Origin: Anaeramoeba flamelloides | Taxonomy: Eukaryota > Metamonada > Anaeramoebidae | Length of the DNA: 64,000 nt | Assembly: GCA_027625915.1 (NCBI GenBank) | Contig: JANTQA010000045.1 | Coordinates: 682,001-746,000 of the forward strand | Reading direction: 5' to 3' | Shown: positions 1 to 10,430 of the stretch, piece by piece | Position numbering within the stretch: position 1 is the stretch's first letter | Layout of the letters: each line of letters starts with the position of its first letter | The notes under the pieces: generated by a model | Databases searched by the model: none | Told to the model about the DNA's origin: nothing | The model's input: the letters and a program-made list of their open reading frames with translations, nothing else | Program-made: the position numbers and the translations under genes

Positions 1-337
1 TATTTTGATTAAAGCCATATATATATATTTAAATTATTTTTCAAATTTAGAATAAAAATAATTATTAATAAATTAAAATTTTGATATTAAGAAGTGAAAT
101 ATAATTATTTTATCTCTTCTTAATGGAATATCCTTTAAATAAAAAAAATTTATTAATTGAAATTTTTTTTTTATTTTCAACTTACAAATATTATTTTTTT
201 TTTGAGGAAAAATCTTTTTAAGAGTTCGCTTAATTCATAAAGTGTTAACAAATGGTTTTTAAAATTATCGACAAACAGTCAACAAACTCCATATCAAAAA
301 TTCAGACAATATGAAATAATAAATTGAAAAAAATATA
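1..337. other. AT-rich stretch, no gene seen
   Basis: Only A/T-rich sequence with homopolymer runs. I see no coding frame, RNA gene or clear repeat on either strand before the palindromic element that begins at 338. Confidence 0.6.
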
Positions 338-600
338 CAGACAGTTTCACTTTTAAGGCACAAACTTTAAAGGAAATTTAAGGCACAAAAAAATCTCAAA
401 TAAAAGCACAAAATTCTTTTTTATTTAGTAAATTTTCTTTGATTACTCCTTTCCCAGAATAAATAAATTAAAGCACAAAATTTAAATTCTAGTAAAATAA
501 TTTGTGTAAATAAAAATTCGAAAAAATATGCCTTATTTTAAAGATTTTTTTGTGCCTTAAATTTCCTTTAAAGTTTGTGTCTTAAAAGTGGAATTGAATG
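338..600. mobile_element. MITE-1 copy (palindromic, TA-flanked), diverged
   Basis: The left end reads CAGACAGTTTCACTTTTAAG and continues GCACAAACTTTAAAGGAAAT. The right end is its inverted match (CCTTTAAAGTTTGTGTCTTA, then AAAGTGGAATTGAATG). The element is flanked by TA on both sides (336-337 and 601-602), as for Tc1/mariner-type insertions. The inverted arms carry repeated GGCACAAA motifs. This copy is longer (263 bp) than the near-perfect copy at 63546 because the centre has extra sequence. It has no coding capacity, so it is non-autonomous. The family assignment rests on comparison of four copies in this window. Confidence 0.8.
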
Positions 601-697
601 TATCAAAATTGTTTAAATTTTCCAACAATTAATAATAAGAAATGATTTTATTTTTCCCTTTAAAAACAACCAGAAAAAAAAAATCAAAATAAGCTTC

Positions 698-1212
698 TTT
701 TTCAAAAATTGTGACTAACATGAAAAAATAAATTGAAAAAAAAAAAATTATCTTTTAGTATTCAATAACAATTAATAACTAAATCTGAATGGTAATTAAC
801 TTTTAAGTCATTCTAAATGTATAAAAGTCTGATATATTAAAAATTAAAAAAAAAATAAAACAAAAAACTAAAAAAAAGTGAGTCACAATTTTTGAAATGC
901 GCATTACGGATTTTTTAGAACTGAACTTTCGCTAAAAAAAAGTTGAACAACAATTTTTTTTATGAATAAAAAAATTCATTTTCAAAGACACTACATAGTC
1001 ACAATTTTCATAGTGATTATTTATCTTTTTGAAGATCTCTTTTTTTTTTCCACATGATCTTTTTATTGAAAAAACAAAACTAAAATTTGCAAAATTAGAA
1101 AAAATGATTCTCATCCAAAAATTTGAAAATATTTTTTTTGTTCGGAATGCCGGAATAAACCCCCAAACAACTCCCATTAATATTATAAAGTGAGTCAAAA
1201 TTTTTGAAAAAT
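698..1212 (+). mobile_element. MITE-2 copy a (GTGAGTCA-ended repeat)
   Basis: The left end TTTCAAAAATTGTGACT is the inverted match of the right end GTGAGTCAAAATTTTTGAA. The same ~500-630 bp unit recurs at 23442 and, in reverse, at 48269. Shared internal landmarks are a second GTGAGTCACAATTTTTGAAA motif near 880, a CCACATGATCTTT motif, and a CTGAACTTTCRCT block. Open frames on the minus strand here (for example 932-1198) are low-complexity and not shared between copies, so I do not call a gene. It is a non-autonomous DNA element by structure; no transposase was found in the window. Confidence 0.7.
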
Positions 1213-1214
1213 AG

Positions 1215-1277
1215 TTTAGATTTTTTTATGCTTTTAATTTTCGTGGAAGGTTTGTTTCTTAAAAGTGAAACTCGTTG
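1215..1277. mobile_element. MITE-1 half element
   Basis: Sequence resembling only the right arm of MITE-1 (TTAATTTTCGTGGAAGGTTT ... CTTAAAAGTGAAACTCGTTG, then TA). The left arm is missing, so this is a solo decayed end adjoining the MITE-2 copy. Confidence 0.5.
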
Positions 1278-1459
1278 TATATTCTTTCCTTTTTTAGTGC
1301 CCACTATTACTTAAATCTAATTAATGATTTATTTATTAATAAATTTATTGTGAGAAAGGGTTAAATAAAGAAACTTTTATCAAATCAAAAAAGAAGAAGT
1401 AGAAGAAAAAAAATGATGATATTATGAATATAAAAAATAAAATATCATTTGCATGGCCA

Positions 1460-2195
1460 AATTAAATAATCAATTACTTACTTTTAAATTATTATTAATA
1501 CCTAAAAATATGATATTTTAAAATTGAAAAAAATAAAATCAAAAATTTAATAAAAAATTAAACACAATTTTGGAAATGAACATTATGGATTTTTTATTAT
1601 TGAATTTTCATGAAAAATGGTTAAGAAAAGGATTTTTTGATAACCAATAAATGTATTTTTTAAGATATTAGAGAGTAGAATCTCGATTTTTTAAAATTTT
1701 TTTTTGTTCGATCCAATTTTTTTTTTCAATTTGATCTTTCGCAAAAAAAAAAGAAATATAAAAAACAAAAAAAAATCTCTCAAATTTGGAAAAGAAAAGG
1801 AAAGGAAAGGAAAAAGAAACCAAAACAAAAGCTAGCACGGACATGAATATGGAAATGGAAAAGGAAATATAAATCGAAAAGGGAAAGGATAGGAAAGGAA
1901 AGGGAAAAAAAAAAGAGTGAGAGATGGCACGAGTATGGATATGGTAATAAAAATTGATAAAAAAGGGACTAAAGAAAGGAAGAAAAAAAAAGAAGTTAAA
2001 AATAAATTGAAAAAGCAAGAAAAAGAAAAATGATGTTTATATAAAAATTGAAAAAATGTGGAGAAAAATAATAAAATTGATTCTTATTTTGACAATTAAA
2101 AAAAAATTTTTGATAAGGGAATAAAGAAAAAAAACAAACAAAACCACTTTCAATGGCACTATAAAGTGAATCAACATTTTTTTAAATCATTTAGT
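1460..2195 (+). mobile_element. MITE-2 copy b, decayed, with a purine-rich expansion
   Basis: Matches the MITE-2 internal blocks in order: AACACAATTTTGGAAATG, then GGATTTTTTATTATTGAA, and the right end AAAGTGAATCAACATTTTT. The left terminal repeat is not recognisable. The middle (about 1780-1990) has expanded into GGAAA/GAAAG-type repeats, which makes a long spurious minus-strand Phe/Ser frame at 1668-2018. Confidence 0.55.
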
Positions 2196-2671
2196 ATACC
2201 CAATTTTTGGTCCCCATAATAAAACTTTTTTGTAAAACTTTTGAAAATAATTAAATAAGATTATCCAATACTTTATTGTATTTTATAATTCTAAATTAAA
2301 ATTTTAATATTCTAAAATTATATTAGGTACAAATATTAATTGTGTAATACTATAATAATATTATCTTGATTAGAAGATTCAATATTTGAGTAGGTATTAA
2401 CAACTTAGTTTGTAATTGATTATTGTTAATTTATACCATTTCATAAAAAAAGATTATATTATTATTTCATATGTTTAAGGATTTATGAATCATTTGAAGA
2501 TCTGGTTATGGTTCAATATTATTTTTAGTTTTAATTTTTAAGTGTAAATTTGTCAGTAATGTTTTTTGGTTAGTTTTTAATTAATCAAACAATTTTTAAA
2601 ATTTGAATTATTTTGAGGTTTGTATTATTAAAGTTAAATATTTCAAATGGAGTGTCTGAAATGTAAAATTT
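2196..2671. other. AT-rich 5' flank of the tRNA gene
   Basis: No gene or named repeat seen. It is the upstream flank of the tRNA-Ser gene. Confidence 0.5.
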
Positions 2672-2753
2672 GGCAGGATGGCCGAGTGGTTAAGGCGTTT
2701 GACTAGAAATCAAATTCCCTCTGGGAGCGCAGGTTCGAATCCTGCTCCTGTCG
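2672..2753 (+). tRNA. tRNA-Ser (anticodon AGA)
   Basis: An 82-nt type II tRNA. The acceptor stem GGCAGGA pairs with TCCTGTC (one G-T pair), with discriminator G at 2753. The A box TGGCCGAGTGG and B box GGTTCGAATCC match the Pol III consensus exactly. The anticodon loop CTAGAAA gives AGA, decoding UCU serine codons. The long variable arm between anticodon and T arms is expected for serine tRNAs. There is no intron, and CCA is not encoded. It looks intact and functional. Being GC-rich, it stands out sharply from its flanks. Confidence 0.96.
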
Positions 2754-2760
2754 TTTTTTT
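2754..2760 (+). terminator. Pol III T-run terminator of tRNA-Ser
   Basis: Seven T residues follow the discriminator base directly, with a second T run just after an AGA interruption. This is the usual RNA polymerase III stop. Confidence 0.85.
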
Positions 2761-2885
2761 AGATTTTTTTTTCATTAGTAGAACATTAGAATAAACAGTT
2801 TTGATAAACATCAAACCAATTAAAGCAAGGGATCATAATTTGTCCAATGTTATAAGTTAGTATATATTTTTTTTTCTATTTCTTA

Positions 2886-2916
<31 letters not shown>

Positions 2917-3159
2917 TTTTCTATTTTTTTTTTTTTTGCCCAAGATCAAGTTGAAAAAAAAAAGATCTTACAAAATACCAATTAATCAAAAAGATATTTT
3001 TGACCATCATTGTATCTAGCATTCTTTTAATATTTATTTGAAAAAAATCCTCTACTAAAAACCCTTTATCATTGAAAGTTCAGTTATAAAAAATCTTTTT
3101 ACATAAATTTTATAAATTATGATATAATTTTTTTAGGTTTTTGATTTATTTTTTTATAT
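2761..3159. other. AT-rich stretch with long T runs
   Basis: Poly-T/poly-A tracts around 2880-2960; no coding frame. The right part runs into a decayed LINE copy whose true left edge I cannot place. Confidence 0.45.
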
Positions 3160-4345
3160 GGTTTCGAAAAGATCAAATTTTCAAACTAAGAGTTTATTAC
3201 CAGTCTCATTATTCAGATTTAAAATAAAGAAATTAGATACAAGAAAAGGATTTTTAAATTTTATTTTTGAATTAGAAAATCTTCATACTGATTATAAAAA
3301 TTAAGAATGTTAGATTAAAAACAATTATTTTTAAAAAATGTTCTGATACTATTAGCCACATTTTGGTAGACTAGGCTCTTGATAAAGATATATAGAAATG
3401 AAAAAAATCAAAATATAGCTTAAAAGTTATTAACAAAGAGTTGGATTCAGAGTTAATCAATGAAACCCTCTTTCAGATTCATTATTTAATTTTAATAGTC
3501 ATTTTTAAATTGACAAAATTAAACATCTAGTTAAACATCTCCAAATCTTTATAGATGATTTGGTCATGTGAAGGGAGGAAAAATACCAGAAAGTGATAAA
3601 ACAATTAATAAGTATTTATAAAATTATCCAAGTATTTGGAATGAACCCTTATATATGATAAAAAACTAAAATATAAAAAAAAAATATAAAAATTCATTAT
3701 TTAGGAATATGTTTCGAAAATTAAAAACACTTATAAAAAAAAACTTTAAAAAAGTGAAAAGATAATTTCAAAAAAATAAAACTTATTTTGAACCGAACAA
3801 AAAAACTAGTCATTGAGTAAAATTGCAAATAATTATAAAATTAATTGGAAGCCGGAGAGTTTAAACCTTCTTTAAAAAGAAATTTATAATTATAATTATT
3901 ATGAGTAATTAAATTCTGCCAGTTGGAAGGTATAAAAATATTTCGCAATAATTATATACCAAAAAAAAATATTCATTAATCAAAGATATTGAAGTTATCC
4001 GTCAAGTTCAACAATTCTAAAATTCAGAACATTTACTAACTTCTTAAATAGATATTATTATGTAATTAATAAAAATTCAAATAAATTTTGTCATTTATGT
4101 TTACAATATGAACATAAGGAAATATTAGAAAATATTGATCACTTTTTATGGGTATGCCCTTCCTATGAAAAAGATAGATTAATTTTTCTGAAAAAGTTAA
4201 GAATTAAATTTTAATGAAATAATTTTTTATTATGATAGCTTAAAATTATTTTCGGTAATTAATAATCTTGAAATCTATGATTTTACGCTTAAATTTCTGA
4301 AAGGAAATTTAAATAAAAGTGCACTTAGAGTGTAATTTAGACTTT
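3160..4345 (+). mobile_element. Decayed LINE 3' half (RT to tail)
   Basis: Translated pieces in order match the better-preserved LINE at 15499-17245. There is a FRFKIKKLDTR piece (RT start), an IDDLVM remnant of the FADD active-site motif near 3555, a GMNP-like piece, INWKPESLN near 3840, SASWKV near 3920, and the C-terminal zinc-binding block IDHFLWVCPSYEKDRL near 4140. It ends in the family tail ACTTAGAGTGTAATTTAGAC and CTCCTTATT, then poly-A. Many stops and frame changes show it is an old, dead copy. Confidence 0.75.
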
Positions 4346-4419
4346 CTCCTTATTAAAAAAAAAATTACAAATATTTAAATCAATATGTATTAACAAATTA
4401 TAAAATGACCTTGTTCTTT

Positions 4420-4630
4420 TCAATTTGACACAAAAAAATTTTAACTCAATTGTTGTTTGGATAAATAAAAAAGTAAGAATTGTTCTCAAAAATATATTCA
4501 CATTCTCCCAGAATAATTTAAAGCTGAAGTAAAAATAGATCAAACCAGAATTCCAATCGAAAAAAAAAGTTATAAACTTAATAAAAAAATAAAACTTGTA
4601 GAGTTTTTGAACATATTTCAAAAAAGTAAA
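4420..4630 (+). mobile_element. LINE fragment (RT thumb region)
   Basis: Translates in pieces to VWINKKV ... KIDQTRIPIEKKSYKLNKKI, matching the thumb-region text IWINKKITES ... KIDLARITIYKRKFKLIQK of the LINE at 15499. It lies downstream of the tail of the previous copy, so it is a separate fragment. Confidence 0.6.
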
Positions 4631-4827
4631 AGTTTGCAAAAAAATAAGGGGGGGGTTAAACCCCAATTAAAACATTTAACGCACCAAAACCCAATTTTTG
4701 TTCAAAAAATCTTATTTAATGAATTCAAGAAGAAATTTCAAATTGGAATTATTTAGTAATTAAAATGTAAATACTATTCATAAATTAAAATAAACACAAA
4801 ACAAAAAAAAAAAAAAATTATCAATTC

Positions 4828-5250
4828 TAAAAAATAAAGAATGTGTTAAATTTTTTGGAGGTGAACAAAACAAAAAAAATAATTATTAATATAAATAAAT
4901 TAAGAGTGTGTTAAAAATTTTGGAGAAAGAAAAACAAAAAAAGGAATTGAGAAAAGTATTTAAATTCTATTAGGAATATTGATCAATCAATGATTAGAGA
5001 TCATTGGTTAATTTTCTTTGAGTTCTTATATTTTGAATAACCCAATTTTAACCTACTATCGATTGTTGAAAAAAAAAAATTAATCTACAGAAACAAATTA
5101 AGTAACACAAAAAAATTAAATGAAAACAAAAACTCAAATAAAAAAAAATGATTTTCATATTTCTCATAAAAAAAAAAAAAAAAATTCCAATTTGAATGAA
5201 ATTGTATTATCATGATAGTTTGGACGGTCTTAACTGTGTGGAAAATTTTG
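4828..5250 (+). repeat. Repeat family F, copy 1
   Basis: Shared in inverted orientation with 51590-51965. Landmarks are GTGTTAAATTTTTTGGAG, TTGATCAATCAATGATTAG, and a TTTGGACGGTC ... TGTGTGGAAAATTT end. The matching copy carries TTCCACACAG and GATCGATCAATATTCC. Probably a small DNA element; no coding frame. Confidence 0.5.
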
Positions 5251-5404
5251 AATTATAGTTTATTAATTGGGAAATAGAAATTTTAAAAACATTAAAAGTA
5301 AATTTAAATAATGATGTACAAAACTAATAATTAATTGTTATGGATAGATGGTTAAGAATATTTAAAGATTATGAGGTATAATAATAATGCCAATAAAGAT
5401 CCCT

Positions 5405-5870
5405 GTCCAAGGGTACAAAAGTTTTTTTTTAATTGTTTGTAAAATCTATAGATTTTACTCAATTTTTCTCAATCCTAGAAAAGCTAAAGGCTATTTTTTT
5501 TTTTTAATTTAAGAAATAAAATGAAAATTTAATAAATTTTCATTAAATTAAAAATTAAAAAAAAACCTAAACAAACTTTTCTTTGGGTTTTCTGTTTTAT
5601 CTATATTAAACTATTGATTTTCCCAATAAACATAAAACTTGAGAACACCTATCAGAAATTTTCCAGAATTCAATAGAACCTAGAAAATCTAATATTTTCC
5701 TCAATTGCTTTAAATCCTTAAAAAAACTAATTGTGTTTTTTTTAATAATAAAAAATAAAAAATAAACAGAAAATTTTATAAATTTTCTGTTTATTTCTAA
5801 AATTAAAAAAAAATAGCTACAAAAAATATCGAAAATAAGTAGGCTCAATGTCAATTTTAAAATTAAGAAT
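5405..5870. repeat. Hairpin array, decayed
   Basis: Several modules of the hairpin family in a row: TGTAAAATCTATAGATTTTAC (a small palindrome), module B near 5495-5565 (TTAAGAAATAAAATGAAAAT with its inverse), module A near 5655-5730 (TTTTCCAGAATTCAATAGAA), and a second module B near 5735-5815 (AATAAACAGAAAATTTTAT with its inverse). The copies have drifted but the palindromic pairing is still visible. Confidence 0.65.
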
Positions 5871-5879
5871 TTTTCAAAA

Positions 5880-6190
5880 ATTGTCTAAACAGATATCCTT
5901 ATGCACATGATTTGAATAAATTAAATACAAAATTTTGTAATGAATTTAAAAATAATTCTTAATTAGAAATCATGGAAGATATCGGTCGTTTTTTTTGTTC
6001 TGTGGGACTGTCAATAATATGAAAAAAATCGTAAAATTTGGATGAAATAATTAATTCAAATGAACAAAAATTAAAGAATATTATCTTTGATATTATTGGA
6101 AATAAAACTTCATTATTTATTTTATCATTAGTTAATGATAAAGTAATTCCTAACTCTTTATTGAAATTTCTGAACAAAAATATTTCGAAA
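5880..6190 (+). mobile_element. LINE C-terminal remnant
   Basis: Frames read MEDIGRFFCS (compare IEDLDHFLCD of the 15499 copy) and SLFILSLVNDKVIPNSLLKF (compare SLFALVDNKTMFESIIRF). A plus-strand open frame at 6038-6235 is this LINE piece running into hairpin sequence and is not a host gene. It is directly followed by a hairpin array, as at 52235. Confidence 0.65.
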
Positions 6191-6690
6191 CTGGGGAAGT
6201 TCCTTCAAATGCCTCAAGTGTCTAAGGTTTCTTAAGGTTTTCTTTTTAATATGTTAAGTGTTCTAGGTTTTTTTGAGGTTTTATATTTTATTTGGAAAAC
6301 TGATAGATTTTCCTTAAGTTGTTTTGAGTTTTCTATTTTATTCGTTAAGTTTTCTAGGTTTTTTTGTACTTTTCGAAATAAACCGAAAATTTATTATAGT
6401 TTTCTGTTTATTTCAAAAAGAAAAAAAAAAACCTAGTAAACTTAACAAATAAAATAGAAAACTCAGAAAAACTTGTGGAAAATCTATCAGTTTTTCAAAA
6501 TAGCAGAAAACTCAAAAAAAACTAATTGTGGTTCAAAATACAAAATAATATAGTAAAATCTATGATTTTCCCCAATTCTATTAAATTCTAGAAAAGTTAA
6601 CTGCCCTTTTTTTTTTTTAATTTGAGAAATTAACCGAAAATTAAATTAATTTCAAGTTAATTTCTTAAATTAATTAAAAATCCTTTATGT
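6190..6690. repeat. Hairpin array, variant modules
   Basis: Inverted modules around GGTTTTTTTGAGGTTTT/AAAACTCAAAAAAAC and module B near 6375-6440 (TCGAAATAAACCGAAAATTT with its inverse), then further A and B modules to about 6660. It is followed by a short GAGATAAATTACC ... AAAATAAAAAA tail resembling the LINE tail. The same variant (AGTGTTCTAGGTTTTTTTGA) occurs in the array at 52345. Confidence 0.6.
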
Positions 6691-7681
6691 TGTAAGAGAT
6701 AAATTACCTTTCTCTTTCAAAATAAAAAAAAATATTATTGATTTTTAACTAATATTTTCAATTGATCAAAATAAATTTATATAAAATCTTTATATATTTA
6801 TAATAACGGAAAAGTGGATTATTAATAAGATATAATAATTAGTTAGACATGCATACAAGAGAAAGTATTTTATTATTGTATTTCATTTTTTTATCTTTGG
6901 TGAATTTTCTTTATATTCCAAGAAGAATTATTAAGGAAAAGGTAAACTGACTACTTGTTAATATTGATAATTGGCCCTCAATATCCTTGAAAAGTCAACA
7001 TTTTTAGATCTTGATTTTTTTTTTTTCAAATATTAACAATTTTTAAAGAGTTAAAATGTTATTTTTTTTTTTGCAATATAAGCTTTATATTCTTTGATTA
7101 TACTTTTTGAAATTACACATTAAAAAACAGAATTTATTTCAAAAAAAAAAAATCATGGTATTATTGAAAAGACTTTTTAAGTCAAAATTCCATGGTGACA
7201 GTTCAACAAATTTACTTATAAATAAATAGAAAGTTAGATAAAAAAAAAAAATTAGTAGATAAATAAACAAAAAAAAAGTACCATATTATAAAACATACTT
7301 GTATAAATATTTTATATTTCGTTTTTTATTTAAAACTATTTGACGGATATATATCTGTTAATAAATATTTATATGCACATGTAAGTGGAAAGATAAATCG
7401 ATAAATAGATAAAAAGGAAGAATGTCGAAAAGAAATATACTATTAATTTCCAATTAATAAATGGAAATTTTAAATTTCAAGTTCTGATATATTTGACTAA
7501 TTGTTTTGTTGAAAAAAGCCCAAATATCCTGTCAAAATCAAAATTTAATTAAGATCCCCTCTTGAAGTTTGAGATAAAATTTTTGTTTATGTGTAATTTG
7601 ATTTCAGCAGCATAAATGAATGAATGAATGAATGAATGAATAGATTTGTTGATAAACAGATGGGGTGGATATTTAAAATTA
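6691..7681. other. Intergenic, AT-rich; two minor repeats
   Basis: No gene seen. About 6880-6975 (GAATTTTCTTTATATT ... CTTGTTAATATTGATAAT) is similar to about 9880-9955, a dispersed repeat pair. A (GAAT)n microsatellite lies at 7616-7640, just beyond the 3' end of the carrier gene. Confidence 0.5.
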
Positions 7682-8944
7682 TTACCATTTCCTGTTCCAT
7701 AAAAAGGGGCTACCAAAATCTTGTTCTCTCGGGTTGACACGTTCCTCTTCCTTAGAAGAAAAGTTCTGGACAGTTGATGATAATAAATCATTTCTTCTTT
7801 CTCGTTTTTCAAGATAGCTAATGATACTTTCATATATGGTAAAAGTGGCGGCACTTGCAGGAACAATGACACTCAGTTTTGTTCCAAGGCCTTTCACAAA
7901 CCCTCGAAGCCCTTCTTCTGTATAAATTGTTTTGGCTGCCCTGAAAATAGTTCCGTATTTTTCATCACCATTTTCAACAAATCTCCTTGTTTGCATTTTC
8001 GTTTTCAAAACATCGAAGGGAATTGTTAATGTTGCGGAGGTTAATGTTGCACAGGTGGAAGATACTATATAATTCAATATACCCAGCTCTTGGTTATTTT
8101 TGTATTTTGGCTGGTTTAGTTCAATTCTGCTTTTCTGTTCTATGACTGAATGAGTTTGCTGATCCTTTTTTTTCGAGATCGGAAAATAATTCCATAGACT
8201 TGAAATCGGGTTTTTTGGATATGTATTTGTGTTTGGGGTTGGAACTATATTTCTGTTTTGTTTTACAACACTGGTTTGATGTTTGCAATGCTTTTTTTTC
8301 TGAAACAAGTTAAACTTTCCTTTTGGCTTGTTCATCATTTTCAATTGCTTTTCCTTGACAAAGTCATAAATTCCCCAATACAGGGGATAGCTCAGTAAGT
8401 CCCTGATTAAATAGGGAGTAAAGCCATCGAAAAATGACAAAAGCCCATGTTTCTTGTAGCTATATTTAAAAGCTTCGGACATTGATTTGATCTCGATACC
8501 AGAAACGTCGCGTAATTGGTAGTATTGCTTTGCAATGTCGAGAGGATTTTTAAATCCAATGACACACGCCCTAGATAATCCCCCCAAGATGACAGGCTTT
8601 GGATCGTCGGTAACTTGACGTATGATCCGCGAAAAGATGTTTGTGTTGCTTGTGCTTGGAGATCTGTTCCGCTTTTTGCGGCTCGTTTTGACATAGTGGT
8701 AGACTAAAAAAGAAAGCCCAGTCATCGGAGCACTTGTGAGCGATCCTAAAAATGATGATTTGAAAAGATTCTTTGAGCTATACCCTGAAAATTGTATTCT
8801 TGTCTTGATCGTATCACCTGGACTAAAGAGAACTGAAGTGCCAATTTTGGCAAAGCTTCCTGCTAAAAAGTGTCTACCTAACTTGTATTTTGGTTGCGGG
8901 CTTTTCTTCTCTTTTCCACTTGTTGTGGTTTTTGGTTTGATCAT
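7682..8944 (-). CDS. Mitochondrial carrier family (SLC25-type) protein
   Basis: A 420-residue single-exon protein with the three-fold carrier architecture. The signature PxDxxK-type motifs occur once per repeat: PGDTIK (about residues 42-47), PLDIAK (134-139) and PFDVLK (309-314). They are followed by matrix-side EG/DG-type loops such as HGLLSFFDGFTP and EEGLRGFVKG. Such carriers move metabolites or nucleotides across the inner membrane of mitochondria or related organelles. Typical members have about 300 residues. The extra length is a Lys/Asn/Gln-rich insert of about 90 residues between repeats 2 and 3 (roughly 200-290) and a charged C-terminal tail. The substrate cannot be told from sequence alone. 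The start is the first ATG of the frame and precedes the first repeat by about 25 residues. GC content is well above the flanks. Confidence 0.88.
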   Translation of the reverse strand: MIKPKTTTSGKEKKSPQPKYKLGRHFLAGSFAKIGTSVLFSPGDTIKTRIQFSGYSSKNLFKSSFLGSLTSAPMTGLSFLVYHYVKTSRKKRNRSPSTSNTNIFSRIIRQVTDDPKPVILGGLSRACVIGFKNPLDIAKQYYQLRDVSGIEIKSMSEAFKYSYKKHGLLSFFDGFTPYLIRDLLSYPLYWGIYDFVKEKQLKMMNKPKGKFNLFQKKKHCKHQTSVVKQNRNIVPTPNTNTYPKNPISSLWNYFPISKKKDQQTHSVIEQKSRIELNQPKYKNNQELGILNYIVSSTCATLTSATLTIPFDVLKTKMQTRRFVENGDEKYGTIFRAAKTIYTEEGLRGFVKGLGTKLSVIVPASAATFTIYESIISYLEKRERRNDLLSSTVQNFSSKEEERVNPREQDFGSPFLWNRKW

Positions 8945-10315
8945 AAATTGAAAAAAATGAAAAGTTAACTAATTCTTACTTTTTTCTTGCCGTTGTACTT
9001 ATTTTTTTGATAAATTCTTATTCTTTGATTTAAACCTGTACCACTGTCACTTCTTTAAAAATATTTTAGTCTTACCTCTTGTATAATTTATTACTTTTTT
9101 TTTGACATTATTTAGTAATTTATGAACACAACATTTTGTTCTCAGAAAGTCTGAAAATGTAATTTTTTGATTTTTTGGTACAATTGGCAAAAAACCAAAA
9201 ACAAAATCCTGGTACAACAGATATAAATCACAATTTAATCAAAGGAAATCAATTCTAAAAAATGGATATATTCTTGGAAAAATAAAGTTTAATGATTTTG
9301 TTTTTTTGGTGATATTTTGAATGTATAAAAGAAAGATTTTTAGACTTGTTTGTTTTAGATTTCTTTGTTTAAGAACTTATTAAAGCTTACTGGAAAATAA
9401 GGTTTTTATTGTAAAAAGTGAGTCACCAAAAAGTATAGGACAAAATTTTAATGTTGTGAAAAAAGGTGAATGAATTGATTTTTCAGGGTTGACTCTCCAT
9501 TAAAAAATGAAAAAAGCAAATCTTGTTATAGGTATAAGTTCTTTTTTTGGTTTGGTACTAAATTGAACGGATTATCATTTGGTATGAATTTGAAAGTTTG
9601 TTAAAAAATAAAATTGTTACTTTTTATTTTTCACAAGTTGGATTCACGAAAAAAAAACGGATTGTTTAAGAAAAAATTCTAATTCATGGGTTTTTGATTG
9701 AATTTTTATTTAGTGTTTCTTTTATTAGTATTTACATAATTAAGGCGAAATAAATTTTACTTTATTTACCTTAAATTTCTTTTATAAATAGATTTTTTAA
9801 TGAAGTTGGTGATATTTTATTGGTTTGTATGTAACAGGAAAAATGGAAATTTAAGTTTTATTTTTTTTCCCTTTTTTATTAAGCCAAATTTTCTTTATAT
9901 TAGGAAGAAGAGTTACAAAGAAAAAGGTCAAGTGGTTAATTGTTAATATTAGAAATACCGAAAGTATGAGTAACTTGATAATGAAAATCTGAAAAACATA
10001 GGGAAAAAATGTCAGAAAGTTTTAAAAAAAAAATCAAAATCACAAAAAAGAAATTAAAACAATTAAAATTGAATATCACCCAAATTGAACATTGATGATC
10101 AATTATCAAATTAATTTAAATTAAACCAAAAGTATTGTGTTAATGATTTTGGGTGTTCTTATTTAGAGATTGTAAGGATTGGTTGGTTTTTTTTTTTCTT
10201 TGATTTTTTACCAATTGCTTCTTCTAAACCCTTTTTAAATTTCTTTTTTTTTTTTTTTTTTTAATTTTCAATTTTCTGTTTTTACTTTTAAAGTTGGAAA
10301 AATATTTTAGTGTCT
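8945..10315. other. Intergenic, AT-rich
   Basis: Contains the promoter side of the carrier gene but no recognisable control element. The second member of the dispersed repeat pair lies at about 9880-9955. An isolated GTGAGTCACC near 9418 could be a decayed MITE-2 end. No coding frame. Confidence 0.45.
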
Positions 10316-10430
10316 TTCTTTGATGAATAATCATAAAATCTGGTATTTTAAACAATAATACTCTTTTCGGGAAACTTTTTTTTGCAGGGTACTTAGAGTG
10401 TATTTTACACTTCTTCCATCAATAATATAA
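10316..10430 (+). mobile_element. LINE 3'-tail remnant
   Basis: ATGAATAATCATAAAATCTG ... GTACTTAGAGTGTATTTTAC, then ACTTCTTCCATCAATAATAT and an A run. It parallels the end of the LINE at 47850 (AATAATCGTAAAATCTATG ... TCTAGAGTGTAATTTACACT, then TCTTCCTCAATAAAA). Only the last ~110 bases are left. Confidence 0.6.

Noticed and set aside
1668-2018. 116-residue Phe/Ser-rich minus-strand frame
   Set aside because: Produced by GGAAA-type repeats within a decayed MITE-2; not shared by other copies.
6038-6235. 65-residue plus-strand frame as a host gene
   Set aside because: It is LINE C-terminal sequence running into a hairpin array.
9418-9427. Isolated GTGAGTCACC as a MITE-2 end
   Set aside because: Too short and without other family blocks nearby; recorded only as a possibility.
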